Below are positions 1-11,977 of a stretch of DNA of 64,000 bases, piece by piece. The notes beneath the pieces were generated by a model. It did not search any database. It was not told where the DNA came from and saw only the letters and a program-made list of their open reading frames with translations. The stretch is from Syncephalastrum monosporum B8922. Taxonomy: Eukaryota; Mucoromycota; Mucoromycetes; Mucorales; Syncephalastraceae. Location: the NCBI GenBank assembly GCA_000697355.1, contig JNEN01000658.1, positions 16,032 through 80,031 of the forward strand. The letters are read 5' to 3'. How positions within the stretch are numbered: position 1 is the first letter of the stretch; each line of letters opens with the position of its first letter. The position numbers and the translations under genes are program-made.

Positions 1-1040
1 TTACCTTAGATGATAGGCAATCTGCACGCCGATGTAACCTGATCACGGGGCCGGCTGGCGTTAGACACAAGGTGCGACCTCGTCTTTTTGCGCTTATCGC
101 ACGCACATCCAACCTATTTCCGTTTGCGCTGCCTGATTATGCCTCACACAAAAGCTGCAAAAAAGAATTAGCCATGCATCGTGTTAAAAACGCCGATGGA
201 CGCAAACGATCCAAAATTTTTTTTGTCCCATGATGAGCTGGCCCGATGGAAAAGGAAAAAGGCTTCGGAGGAAGAAGGAAGACGGCTCCCATGATCAGAA
301 CCTTGTTTTCTTTTCCTCTTGGTTTGGTGTGGTGCTCGTGACATGGAAGGTGCATGGTCGCGCACATCCACACCCATACACACGCTTTTACACACACACA
401 CACACATATAGATACGAACCGGCTCTCTTTACTTTTCAATGCGTTTCGTCGCCTGCTTGCGTATTATGGACTCAGCAACGCATAGAAAGGAGCGAATGAA
501 CAAGCGCGTATTATGGAGCGAGGGCGCAAGAGCCAAAGGATGAAGTGACGTGGTGCGCGATGCCTGCGTGCACGCGTATGTGTGTGATTGCGCGTCCCTC
601 TCCTCGTCCCCTGTCTTCTTCTCAGCTGCTCCTTTCTGTTCTATAGTTATGTAGAACAGTCGCTGGTTTTTGTATCGCAATCCATTTGATCGAGCGATAA
701 GGTTGAAAGGTAGAATAAGTTTATTGTCCGGAGTCTTAACAGCAAGAAAAAAAAATAAAAGGAACTGCGCACAAGAAAAAAAAAGGATGGGCCCGGACAG
801 ACGGTCCAATAGCTCATAGGAAAAGGTCCCCCCACAGGTTCTCATGCATATGCAATCGACCGAGCTACTGTGAAATACCAAGGTGGCACAGTGCACCCCC
901 ACCTTCTCTTCTCTTTTGCTTGCTGTCCCGCAGTAGGAACGTCCCCCATCCCAAGCCACTAGTACTGCTTATATAAACCCCCACCCCCTGCAACGATGGT
1001 CTCACCAGCTCATTTGCTCGTGCGTCTCTTTTTTATTTTA
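1..1040. other. Gene-poor stretch, no supported gene up to about 965
   Basis: Low-complexity AT- and T-rich sequence with a short CA-repeat near 385-405. The open frames here have no recognisable domain or coding-like composition. A TATA-like element near 969-977 is listed separately because it precedes a doubtful small ORF. Confidence 0.5.
969..977 (+). promoter_or_regulatory. TATA-like element
   Basis: The sequence ttatataaa lies about 105 bases before the ATG of the small Cys-rich ORF at 1081. It is the clearest TATA-like match in the first 1.2 kb. Function is inferred from position only. Confidence 0.3.
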
Positions 1041-1080
1041 CTTTTTTCTTGCTCCTCTTCCAGAACAGACACATGCCAGC

Positions 1081-1245
1081 CATGACAAGTGCAGCAATAG
1101 TTAAATGTTCTACGGCGTCAAAGGCCAACATCATTAGCGAGACCGCCCGCGTTTGTAGCGGTCGTGGACGAAGCTACTGTCTCATCCACCGACGCTATTT
1201 CGACACGAGCTGGTGCCCTGACTGCGGTCGCGCAAGTAGTAAGTG
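1081..1245 (+). CDS. Doubtful small Cys-rich protein
   Basis: An ORF of about 54 residues follows a TATA-like box and a T-rich leader ending in a good 3' splice-site match (cttccag, near 1060). I do not recognise it. It contains a Cys near residue 25, a Y-C-x2-H motif, and a C-P-D-C pair near the C-terminus, an arrangement reminiscent of a small zinc-binding knuckle. Base composition is less T-rich than its surroundings, which makes it look more coding than its flanks. It could be a single-exon gene, the last exon of a gene starting upstream, or chance. No homology can be claimed from sequence alone. Confidence 0.25.
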
Positions 1246-1249
1246 AAGC

Positions 1250-4200
1250 CACGTCTGTGCACAGCACAAACATCTCACTCATGATGGACACTCCTTTATA
1301 GTTGGTCGTCGTTAAAGAACACCCGTTCTGAAGGCCCACATCTGAGATGCCGATCTCATCCCATCCAAAAAAAGAAAACAACTCAAGCAAGCCATCCACG
1401 CACCTCTTCTCTATCTCTCACACTCGCAAAGTGCTACCATCCTACCATTTTATAACCTCTCTCCCCTTTGCTCATGGACCGTCATCAAAACAAAAAATCA
1501 AGCCCGCAAAAAAGCAAAAATCAAGGACAGAAAGAGACATCTCCTCTCACCCACCTCTTTTGCTCATCTGACACACACACGTACCGACAAACTCAAAAAA
1601 GACATGCTTTCTATATACCTTACTCATATCCCCCACCTTACTCTCAGAAAAAATGAACACACACACGCACACACACACACACCAAAAAGCACAACCTTCC
1701 CATCTACTGTATCTCTGTAATTTACACGACCATTATGGTATCTATCTTTCCTTCCCATTACTCTTTATCTCTCCGTTGTTCACATTTTACCTCTATCTTT
1801 CTCTCCATGATTTTTCCTCTGCTCTTCTAGCCTATTTTATAATACTAGACCGACCCTTTCATTTTTCTTGTCGCAGAAACACCATATATCTAGAAGAGCA
1901 GAGTAAGCTGCAAATAAAAAAAAAAAAAGGAAGCTCTCACAATCACTGGCGATCTGTTCACATCCAGTGTCGTACGAACAAACAAAGGAAAGGAACCTGC
2001 ACCGGTGATCTTGCATATGATCGCGTGAAACGCACGGATCGTGTGACGATCCCTCCTCCCCGTTCTTTTCTTCCCTGTCTGTTTAGGGGATGAAAAAACC
2101 TCGGATGCCGTTCCGCAACGAAACAAGAAGGCAATGACACGGATGGGTAGTGCGTGCGACAAACGACAATCCCACTCTCTTTCCAAGAGCGGCGTACCGC
2201 ATCTATCGCCTTCCTTTGCGCGAAATTAGCGTAGCAACTCTCGCCAAGCCAATCGATCTTCTATATTTGTTGTGCCCCTTCACATTTCGGGTCCTTCTGG
2301 GTTCCCATTTGGCATTATTTAATGGGCACTATCGCCTCTCACTACGAAGTATTAATGTATGCATAGCGGCACGCCTCCTTTGCTTTTTTTTTATTTTTAT
2401 TTTTATTTTTTTTTGCTCTTGGGATGACCCATGACTTGAGAAAGGTGCTGTAGAAGAGAGGTCACTCCTGCATAAATAAGCTTGATACCGGCCACCCCAC
2501 GCACGCACCGGTAAAAAACAGGTTCCTTGGATCGGCAGAAACAACAGTATGAGGTCCATCATCTGAATTGCACAAAAAATCTTCTGCTGATAAATGAAAG
2601 AAGGAATAGCAGATTTCAAGCTGGTCATCATTGTGTCACCTCTATCTTTTCTTCTTATTCAGTCATCCATGCCTTTTGCTCCCAGAAAATGAATTTTAGT
2701 ATTTGCTCATGTTGTCATGAGCTCAAGTCTGGCGACCCGGCATATCATGCTTCTCCACAAGACACGCAGCACATGAGAGCTTCAATTGCAGTTTATAGGA
2801 AGTGTAGAAAACCACGACATGGTGGATTCATGACGAGTAGTATATTATTTTAGAAATATGTGGGCGATATTCTAAAGATACTACGCCAAAGAAATAGTCT
2901 AGGCTCTTTCCTTCGCAAGCATCGGCTGGAAGATCAATAGAATGCTGTCGTCGATATAAAGAAAAGATGAATAAAAATGCGCGTTAGGGTTATTGCAAAA
3001 AGATATCACGCGTAGAGTACTGAGCGTGGCGCGAGAATTAAAAGACCCATAATTTGCAGGGCACACTTGCCGAGCTTTCTACTAATTTTTATAATGGGTG
3101 TATATCAATGTCCTGTGTAAAAAAATGACACGTACATACAGTGATGCAGCCATTGGCGTGGAATCACGAGGATTACCTGGCCGTAAGCCAAACCGCCTGA
3201 ATTTTGTCTCTATTCTTCATCGTATTCACGCATTGGCATGATTATTCGGCATTTTGTATCCGAGCGCTTTTAAAAGCGAACATAGCCGGATCCGGAGGCA
3301 AATTCATGGTCTATCTGTAGAAGTTAATATATCAAGCCGAGCCATATTTACTACAGGCAAACTAGGTCACCATGACATTTTTTTCATAGTCGCGCCTGCG
3401 TCATCATATATAGACGAACGGATCAAGTGTTTCTATCACATACAATGCAAGCTGGATCATGTTCGATAGTGTATGTCACAAAGATGAGAGTCGAATAACT
3501 CACTATCGGGATATACCAAACTATGCAGATATGCTAAACTCCCAAGATGATGCTCCGCAAGAGCCTGTATGCCGAAGGGACGTCAGACCTATGCGCAAAT
3601 TAAATACTCCATATAGAAGTCTATAAAAGAGAAGGGGTATGGTCACGCCTCACACCTTCCGTTGTCTTGACTGTTACCATTGTGACGAGCGGATAAGCAA
3701 TAGACTGCTCCAGAGGTCTGGAAACGTAACCCGAGGTCAATTGTTTCTACTCTCTGTAAACAAAAGCAGTGGCACAATTTAGTATACAAACATGGGAACT
3801 GCGCATGACGCCTTTCTAAAGGATTTTGTATGACATGCGCAGGCAAGAGCCACGGCGCGAGAGAGGACATTTGTTGTTTGTGGAGAGCGTGACATGCTGA
3901 TGAAAGTACGCATCATTTGTTTGGCTACTGTATCTGGTGTGATAAATAAAAAATAATAAATAATGTCATCCCTCCATACAAGTTTGCCCATGGTAACAAG
4001 ACTCACGCATCTAAAGCAGAACGGCATCTTTTCACACCACCTGAACACAATACGGGATAACCTGCTGTGACGATGGTTTCTGCGTAGCCGTCTGATCCTA
4101 TTGCTGTGCATGCATTTCTTCGTGTTTTAAAGATCAGTCCAAATCGCTCGACGGCGTGACCCATCTGATTTTTAGGTTTCTGCCTAGAACTTCCTTTGAA

Positions 4201-5200
4201 TTATAGAATCAAAATGATGCCATCACATTGGCAACGTTGTAAATTCAATTGAATGACTGCTTCTGCATAAAATCATGGAAACAGCAAACCTTTTGCTCTG
4301 TTACAATGAAAAGAACACGAAGATGCGTACATGCACCGTAATTTCAGGTGACATCTTCTATTCATGTTAAAGGCGCGATATCTCCGTACGTGACAATGGG
4401 CAAATTTGGCTTACGTACCAATAGCAAAAAAAAGTAAAGTCTCGGTTGTTTATGTCGGATGTGCAGACACAGCATGCATATGCGAAAGGTGTTATGACAC
4501 CGGCAGCAACAAGAGATAGATGGCAATATGTTTACATATGCAGGTCAAGGGAAGAAGAAACAAAAGAACCGTATGATTCGCTTACATTTCCAGCCCAATG
4601 TGACACAATGTTAAGTTTCCTGAGCGTCGGTTTGTGAACCTTTTTCTACAACTCTGTTTTGTGTCCTGCGGTTTGACCGCTGGGGTAAAAGGGATTCACT
4701 GCGACAATAAGATTTTACAAATGCCGTCATCCCAACTACTACCTAATCTAATTTGATACCTGTAATCAATCGCAGAACATCTTAATTACACTACTGCATT
4801 GATTTATGCCTGGTACTCTTGTAAAGCTCGTATATCGAGCTATGCTATGGAGACTGGATAACCACAAATCAAATCTGGAGCGAAAAGACCTGGACGGAAT
4901 TATTTGCACAATCAATTAATCACACAGAAACTGGGGAACAAGCTCACAAATTACCAGACAAGAGCGTAAATTGAAAAGAGGCGTGACAAAAGATCCGATA
5001 TTCCGTTTGGAAAATGACAATTTTCTTTGCAGTGGTACCCGCGTGCGGTGGGTGAATAAACATTGTCAGGGACAAAAGGGGCAGGAAGCCCACAGCGTGT
5101 TCGTACAATGATAGTTGTCTTTTCTCAACGCGGTCCTCAGGCGGAGCACGATAGAAGCCATGGAAGGGCAGCAGCAGCATTCGCATCGACTGCTTGTGCT
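1250..5200. other. Long non-coding, AT-rich interval
   Basis: No ORF here carries a recognisable domain. There are a CA-repeat (about 1656-1682), poly-A/T tracts (about 1918-1928 and 2388-2412) and many stop codons in all frames. I see nothing supportable as a gene. Confidence 0.5.
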
Positions 5201-5214
5201 ACCCCACTCCGACC

Positions 5215-5222
5215 TTTATAAA
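5215..5222 (+). promoter_or_regulatory. TATA-like element upstream of the LysM/3D gene
   Basis: The sequence tttataaa lies 236 bases before the ATG at 5458. The leader between them is pyrimidine-rich (T-tract at 5368-5380), as is common before fungal start sites. Confidence 0.35.
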
Positions 5223-5457
5223 CGCCTCATGAACGAAAGCTTTCCACATCTATCCCCTTCCACCTTCACTTTTCTATATTCCCTTCGTTTGAGCGTGTGT
5301 GTGGTGTCTACGCGCGTGTGTGAACAACTATAACGCGCGAATCCCCCCTGATCCCCCTTCCAGTCCTTTTTTTTTTTTCCTTCGATTCGATTGATAAACG
5401 CCGGGCGCGTCCATCCTCCTCGTGTACCTTTATCTCAACCCAAACAAGTTATCTGCC

Positions 5458-7247
5458 ATGTTTCTCACCAAGAAGACGGCCACCATTACTACCTTTGCTC
5501 TGATGCTCGTGCAGAATTCCATGGCACTTGCTGTCAAAAATGATCTGGAGGTTGTGCCTGAGATTGATCTGACCGTAGCAATCGACCCTCCAAAATATTC
5601 GGCTTCCTATATCTCCGTCTTCGCTCGTGACAACGACCCTGAGCCTGCTTTCGAGCTCGTGGATGACGACGCGTCGGACGTTCGTAGCAAAATTGTCTCC
5701 TTTAAGCGCCGTGGTCTGACCGAATGCGAAAGTGAACATACGGGTACGTCCCTTTAATTATGTATTGAGTTTCATCTCTAATTATATCTATGTAGCCAAA
5801 TCGGGCGACACGTGTCTCTCCATCACCGATAAGTATGGAATTCACCTCGACGACTTTATGTTCTGGAACCCTCAGGTGAACTCGAAGTGCAAGAACCTGA
5901 AGACAGGCAAAAAGTACTGTGTTAAGCACTCGAGTGCAGGCTCTCCTGATGATTGTACTCTGCGTCACAAAGGTAATTCTGGCTGTCATTGGTGGGCCGT
6001 TTTATTTAACTCGCAGTATCACAGTTGTCAAAGGCGACACGTGCAAAAAGGTGGCTAAGCAATATGGCATCTCATTGCAATCCTTCTATGATTTGAACGC
6101 GCCCATCAACACTGGCTCGTGCAACAATCTGAAAATTGGCCGTAGCTATTGTATCTCCAAGGATTCCTCCTCGTCAAACAAGGCTGAAAACGAAAAAGAA
6201 GTTGTAAAGGATGATGCCAAGAAGGAAGCCAAAGACCACCAAGATAAAGAGTCCGAGAAGATCAAGAACTCGACGACCCATCTTGCTTCCAAGGCACAAG
6301 ATGATGACGAAAACGATAGCAAGGCCAAGAAAGAAGAAGCTAAGAAAGAAGAAGCTAAGAAAGAGGAAGCCAAAAAAGAAGCCAAAAAAGAAGAAGCCAA
6401 AAAAGAAGAAGCCAAAGAAGAAGAAGCCAAGAAAAACGACGATAAAAACGATGATGACAAGAAAAAAGACAGTGACAGCAACACCGATGATGACGGTTGG
6501 ACATCCACGGAAACTCCTGTCAAAGACGACAAAGAGAAGGACAGCGACAAGAAGGATGATTCGTCTTCCACAGAAAAGCGCAAGCGGATCCAATCTAACG
6601 TGCCCATGACGTACTACTGGATCGCTCAGCCTGGTGACTACAGCCAAAAAGGCAAGCAAGTCACCATTAAGACCTGCGACGGCAAGTCTCTTGGGAAGAC
6701 TTCAGTCGAGTACGCGGATGCCCTTGTCATGGAAGGCACGGGCGTGCTTGGTAGCAAAGTTGTCAACCTTGGTGCTTGTTCCTGCACCAACTACAACTGT
6801 TTTATGGAAGTTGACAAGCATGATAACCCTTATGGCCTGACATGTAAGTGTGAGACATGCTTGCAACATTGTTCATTGACTGACTTTTGCCCTCCTTTCC
6901 TTTTACAGCGCACAGCTCTCCGTTGCGTCCTTTTGTCACCGTCGCTGCCAACGATATCACGCGTGGTACCAAAATCTACGTGCCCCAGCTGGATGGCTGG
7001 GATATTCCCGGCTCCTCCAAGAAGCACAATGGCTGTCTGCTTGTTGATGGTAAATGCCGAGACTATGTAGATAAGAGCATAAACTAATATGAATATTTTC
7101 ATAGACCGTGGCTGGAGCTTTTCGTCGAGACATATCGACTTCTATGTGTACTCGATGAAGAACTATGAGAGCCTGAACAAAGAGCACGGTATCAGCAAAG
7201 TCGACGTGTACCAAGGCGGTGGCTGCAAGCTTCTTAGTTACGTCTAG
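5458..7247 (+). CDS. Secreted LysM-LysM-3D domain (MltA/YuiC-like barrel) protein
   Basis: Five exons (about 5458-5743, 5796-5972, 6025-6843, 6909-7049, 7105-7247) give 521 residues. A short N-terminal hydrophobic segment suggests secretion. Two LysM-type domains follow (about residues 96-145 and 155-203), each with a G-D-T-C start and a late Y-C. A Lys/Glu-rich linker of about 140 residues is built from repeated K-K-E-E-A units. The C-terminal 170 residues resemble the double-psi beta-barrel 3D domain: a late VDDRGW motif and a following H-I-D-F-Y-V, the aspartates that name the 3D family in bacterial MltA/YuiC-type enzymes. LysM domains bind chitin or peptidoglycan; 3D domains in bacteria cleave peptidoglycan. 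The fungal substrate is unknown. A TATA-like box lies upstream and AATAAA just after the stop. Confidence 0.8.
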
Positions 7248-7255
7248 AGTATATC

Positions 7256-7261
7256 AATAAA
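7256..7261 (+). terminator. Polyadenylation-signal match after the LysM/3D gene
   Basis: AATAAA begins about nine bases after the TAG stop. Such proximity would give a very short 3' UTR, so it may be coincidental. Confidence 0.3.
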
Positions 7262-7735
7262 GAGTAGATTCCTATGTATGAATTATGCAGGCTATTGATA
7301 ACTACCTATAGGAAGTCTAATTATCAAATCACAGATCCCTACAACGGCTAGGTTAGGTTGTGGTCCTAACCGTCAAGGATCATGTTTCTTAATATGTCCA
7401 ATATCAAATGAATAATATAGCGCTTTCGGCCACAGAGCTTATAACCATTTTAAGGATGTCCAGAGAGTAGGCTTTCTCTAGGTTTCAACGGGAATCCCCG
7501 TACTAGCTATGAAGCGGAAATCACGACAAGACTCTAAGATGTATGTCATTTCACTAAGAATACGGACCATTGACCTTTCTATGAGCATAAACCGTAACTA
7601 TACGTATGATGCATAGGCGATCTAATGTCGCATATGTCAGTGTATTATAGATATATTGGGACAAATGAAGAGTTGATAGAAGGGTCTATGGGATGTGGTA
7701 TACAAAAGACGAGAGTGGAGACAGAAATTTCTAGA
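7262..7735. other. Intergenic, nothing recognised
   Basis: This is the space between two convergent genes. It is AT-rich and has no ORF with recognisable content. Confidence 0.5.
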
Positions 7736-9476
7736 TTATAAAGTACCTACACACACAGTCTCGCCAAGTGCAGTAGTTATAAAGCGTGAAGTGGCGCCTG
7801 TAGATGGACTCCGTTCCTGCCACGCCTTCTTGAGCAGCCGAGAGGGTTCCATATAATGTTCATCCGACATCATAAATGTACCCCAGTGGATACCGACCGA
7901 TAACTGAGGGTTACGAAGATCCTCATGGACCTGTACGGCCTCTTCTGGACCCATATGCAGATGCTGCATCAAATTGGTTGGCTGGAAGCTACCAATGGGA
8001 ATAGCCGCCAGAGAAAATGGCGCGTAGCGGTCGCCAATGGCTTTAAAGAGTTCGGGAGAATATCCGGTATCGCCGCTAGACAAAAAACAACAAAAGTTTA
8101 AGAAAAATGGTAATATTCACCAACAAAGAGCCTTACCAAAAGAATATGCGGTCACTGGGTGTTTTGATCACATAGCTACACCAAAGGGTCGTATTCTTGT
8201 CAAATGGTGTTCTAGAGCCGCTCCAATGCTTTTTACGTTTTATGATGTATGGTGTTCTCATGAGTGATTTATGTGCAACGGATGAATGAGATTACATACC
8301 ATAGCAGGTACACAGGCAACGGTCACGTCATGCTGTTCGCGTTGGTGTATCTCCTGCCACCAATCCAGTTCGATGACCTATACGCATGGATAAGCTACTT
8401 AAATTCGGTGCATGTGCCTGGGGTTGTGAGTGTGTGTTGTGCAAAAACTTACGTTTTCAACACCTTTTTTCAGGAACCATTTGCGAAGACCGAGAGGTAC
8501 ATACCAAGTGACAGAGTCACCGAGTTTGTGGACGACTCGTTCATCTATAACGGGGAGGTCAGCTTACATCCCATTTGTCAGCGCCTCTTGTTTATGATGA
8601 CTTGCCCAGGTGATCGAAATGATCGTGCGAAACGAGCACGATATCAATCTTGTCCTGGATGTCTTCGATTGTGCACGGGACAGGGCGAAGGCGCTTGGGA
8701 CCGAGATAATCATTGATGGAGCACCGACTGAACACCGGGTCGGTGAGAATGGTCAGTCCGTTCACGCGTATAAGACAAGTGGATTGCCTAGATATTAAAA
8801 AAAAAAAAAAAAGAAAAAAAAAAGCAGAAATGATGTGAGTACTTTACCAAATACAGTATCGAGATTCCTAATCCACTTTTACCCTAGCCATGACATGGCA
8901 ACCGGCGGAGGACGCTTGTCAACGTCCCAGGAGTTCGTCGGATCGAGTTTTGGCGGAAAGAGAATGTCAAAGGAGGGCTGCACCACGGGTAGCGACAAGC
9001 TTAATTCCTTTTTTTTTATGGTTTTTTTTTATTTTAATAAGGGTTATGAGCTTGTTTCATGAAGTAATACACACATACCTCTTCTGTCTTCGGTAAACCA
9101 TTGCCTTTGTATCTGCGCAGCCAGAAAAGAGCAGTTTCCCATACTGAGACATTGCGCCATTCTCGAAAAGGATTCACGAAATGGTGTTCGACCTTCAATC
9201 AGGAAATGTCAAAAAAAAAGGTCCCTCTGAAACAGCACTGTAAAGCAAAAAGTGTACCTTGAGACTCGCGTACCTATCCTCGGGGCGGTCGAGGTGCCGC
9301 CGTTTGCCAATGTCACGCTGACGGACAGCCTCAATGAGGTCTGCTCTGTGCGAGCTTTGGAGGTAGTAGTAGACACAGGACGACGCAGCCAGGGCAATCG
9401 CAAGCGTCGGCAACGTGTAAGGATGGTCAAACGGGATGGGAAAATTGACGATGGAAGGTCGCTTGTTCACCGGCAT
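7736..9476 (-). CDS. NAPE-PLD-like metallo-beta-lactamase-fold phospholipase
   Basis: About eight exons. The N-terminus has one hydrophobic segment, suggesting membrane association. Family landmarks in order are S-W-L-G-Q-S-T, L-T-I-L-T-D-P-V-F, the zinc ligand motif S-H-D-H-F-D-H (near 8605-8640), W-Y-V-P-L-G-L, H-W-S, G-D-T-G-Y, and a C-terminal GIHWGTF. These match N-acyl-phosphatidylethanolamine-hydrolysing phospholipase D (fungal Fmp30-like), which releases N-acylethanolamines from membrane lipid. The usual His of the WLGHAT motif is Gln here. The exon ending just after HDHFDHL uses a GC donor (gcaagt) to reach a normal AG acceptor. It lies 127 bases upstream, in transcription order, of nothing else; Mnd1 is the next gene on the same strand. 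Confidence 0.85.
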
Positions 9477-9603
9477 ACTTTTTTGTTGTTTATGTAGAAA
9501 AGAACAAGTAAATTCAATTCAGGTGGGGATATGGGGAGGAGGGTGCTAAAAAGAGAGACAGAAAGCGAAACCTCTTCTACTATGATTTCAGGGTCACATG
9601 CTA

Positions 9604-10712
9604 TCACGGCAGAGTGTCAAAGTCTTCGGGGATGCCAAACATCCTATCGAATTCCTCTCCACTGATACCAAACTTTTCGACGCAATGCGACTTGGATGCC
9701 CATATATCCTCTGTCAATATTATATGGCTATGTGAGTGTATGTGCGGCTTGAACCAAAATTTGGGGTTGTCTCGCTTGTTCATGTACCTGTGGCCTTATT
9801 AGCCACCTCCTTGTCGATCTCGATCTTACTTTCTAAGGGTGCCTCCCATTTAAGATTTCAAGCAAAACACACGTACAGATATGCATGCTCCTAACCTTTT
9901 TCGCGATAGACATCAGGGTCGCTGTCCTGGTACTGCTTGAGCAGGCTTTGCACATTGGCCTGGCGCTTCTTTTCGACCTCCAGCGCTTCCAGTAATCGCT
10001 CACGCACCGGCTTTTTTTTTTTATGTATCAATAAAAGCATGGCGGTTTAGGACCTGCCCTGTGATACGTAGCACTTCAAAATTTTTTTTAAACAAAAGGC
10101 GACAACATACCGTCTTGTCGCGATCTGCTGGATTCAAAGCAGCCATGGTAGTTATGAGGTTCTCGCGGCGGACTTTTTCGCGTTCAATTCTGTCTTTCAA
10201 GTCCGCTTCTTTTTTGCGCGCCTGCGTGAATCGGCACTCGCATTAATGCAGCGATCAAAAACAGACGTATTCTATGACCTTTTGCAGGGCTGCTGAGGGA
10301 AACGCCCAGAAGTAGTTCGAGGAGCCAATCCTGTCGGAGGACACCAGCTCATCATCCACAAGGCCCTGGATGACCTCCTTGACAGATTGCGACACTTGAT
10401 AACAACAAGGATGATGAATAAAAGGCTCATAGTGCTGTCATGAATAGGCAGAACGTACCTATACCTCTCTTGGGTCCCGTCTTCTCGAGCTCCTTGAGCT
10501 GGAAAAAGTCATTCTAGACCACACATAGAGCTGCGGATTAGGTCTCTCGTTTGTCACACCAGATAAAATCCTCATACCGTTTCATGAAGGTAATCGCTCA
10601 TGCGCTTGCGCTTCTCCTCCATGGAGAGACCCTTCTTTGGCTTGGGCTATACAGTATATGAGAGATAACGTTACCATTTAAGAGTAAGCAGTGCCACAGG
10701 ACAACTTGCCAT
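9604..10712 (-). CDS. MND1: Meiotic nuclear division protein Mnd1
   Basis: A multi-exon gene. The N-terminal winged-helix-like part is [32 protein letters not shown], then [11 protein letters not shown], the hallmark of Mnd1. A charged coiled coil follows, and the C-terminus ends with F-G-I-P-E-D-F-D. Mnd1 pairs with Hop2 to help Dmc1/Rad51 strand exchange during meiosis. The start is unusual: the only frame-consistent model puts the ATG (10710-10712) alone in exon 1, followed by a GC-AG intron (10647-10709, donor gcaagt) joining to P-K-P-K-K-G-L-S. The start lies 71 bases from the divergent zinc-finger gene, so both must share a very short promoter. Confidence 0.85.
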
Positions 10713-10783
10713 GACTAAGTGACACAAGCGCCTGAAGAAGAAACGTGAGCGCGCGTCTCAATTTTTTCTTTTTCTCTTTTTTC

Positions 10784-11801
10784 ATGCTTTACACTCCTAC
10801 GAAAGTCATTTACAAGCCCAGCGATCCTTTTTTCAATGAGGGCAACATTGCTCTACGTGCTTACTGGCTTCAGCGCGACGCAGTTGACAGGCACAACGCA
10901 GAACTAATTCGAGAAGAAGCTACACGACTTGTAAAGCAAGTAAAAGAAGAGTATATATATAGATGTTAACGGTAGACTCACGCGTCATGTCACCCAGCAG
11001 AGATTACGCCCGGACGATTGCTTGTGAGCTCAGCAGCTGCAGGCAGGCGGGAGGGGCTGTGCTGACATTCCCGTCGACTGCCGCCTACGAGGCCCATTAC
11101 GAAGCGCGCCATCGCAACGTGTGCATGGAGTGTCAGCGAGTGTTTCCCAGCGCCTTCTTCCTTCAGCTGCACTTTGACGAAATCCATAACGTCATCATGC
11201 AAATGCAAAAAGAGCGCGGCGAAAAGATTGTACGTATCAAGGCTTGACTTTTCTTTTTCTCATATTGTGTCTTACGCTCCGGGTCTCTGCCTAGTACCGC
11301 TGCTATGTCGAGACGTGCACAAAGCTTTTCATGACACCCAAAATGCGTCGCCTGCATCTCATCGACAAGCACAAATACCCGCGGACATACCCGTTTGCTT
11401 TGCCCTTGGAAGGCAACGTCTCCTTTGAAGACCAGCGCACCAACAGACGCCACCGTACCCGAGCACCGACGGCCCATCCGCCGTTAGCCGACACACGTAG
11501 GAGCACAGACAGTGCGATGGATATAGACCAACTCGCGTCGCAAATGTCACGATTGAAGATACCGCAGAGCGTCTCCTTTGGCCACGAAGCGCAGCCGGGC
11601 CTGTCGCGGAAACGCCCTAAGCCTGTTCCCGTTTTCCAAAAGGAACGATCCCCCCCTAGCACAGCGACATCAGCCACTGTATCGACAGAGAACGATGCGG
11701 ATGGCTCGCTGTCCGGGACGCAAGCAAATCGTCCTCGACGAAAGAGAGGACCCAAAAAGAAGAAGAAAGCAGACATGGAGATTGATAAGGCTAGCCAGTG
11801 A
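10784..11801 (+). CDS. ZNF511-like C2H2 zinc-finger protein
   Basis: Three exons (10784-10950, 10998-11229, 11295-11801) give 301 residues with consistent phases. The N-terminus has F-F-N-E-G-N-I before the fingers, as in ZNF511. Three C2H2 fingers follow: C-x4-C with H-Y-x3-H, C-M-E-C with H-F-D-E-I-H, and C-Y-V-E-T-C with H-L-I-D-K-H. The tail is Arg/Lys-rich with a likely nuclear signal (R-R-K-R-G-P-K-K-K-K-K). Human ZNF511 is a poorly understood nuclear protein, so no role is assigned. It is divergent from Mnd1 and convergent with the TMEM70-like gene. Confidence 0.8.
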
Positions 11802-11977
11802 CGGACGTGCATAAGACACCGTTTCCTAATAGGCTCACTTTCTGTGGGGTTTCTCATGCAGGCAAGGACGGTATATTCATTAGATTGTCCATACAGATAC
11901 TTTTGGCGCGCCTCCATGTGCTATAAGCATGAAGGGAAGATACAGGGGAGGGGGGGGAATCATGGCAGTGGGACGCG

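Noticed and set aside
6146..6659. Long frames opposite and beside the Lys/Glu linker of the LysM gene
   Set aside because: They arise from the repeated AAG/GAA codons of the linker read in other frames.
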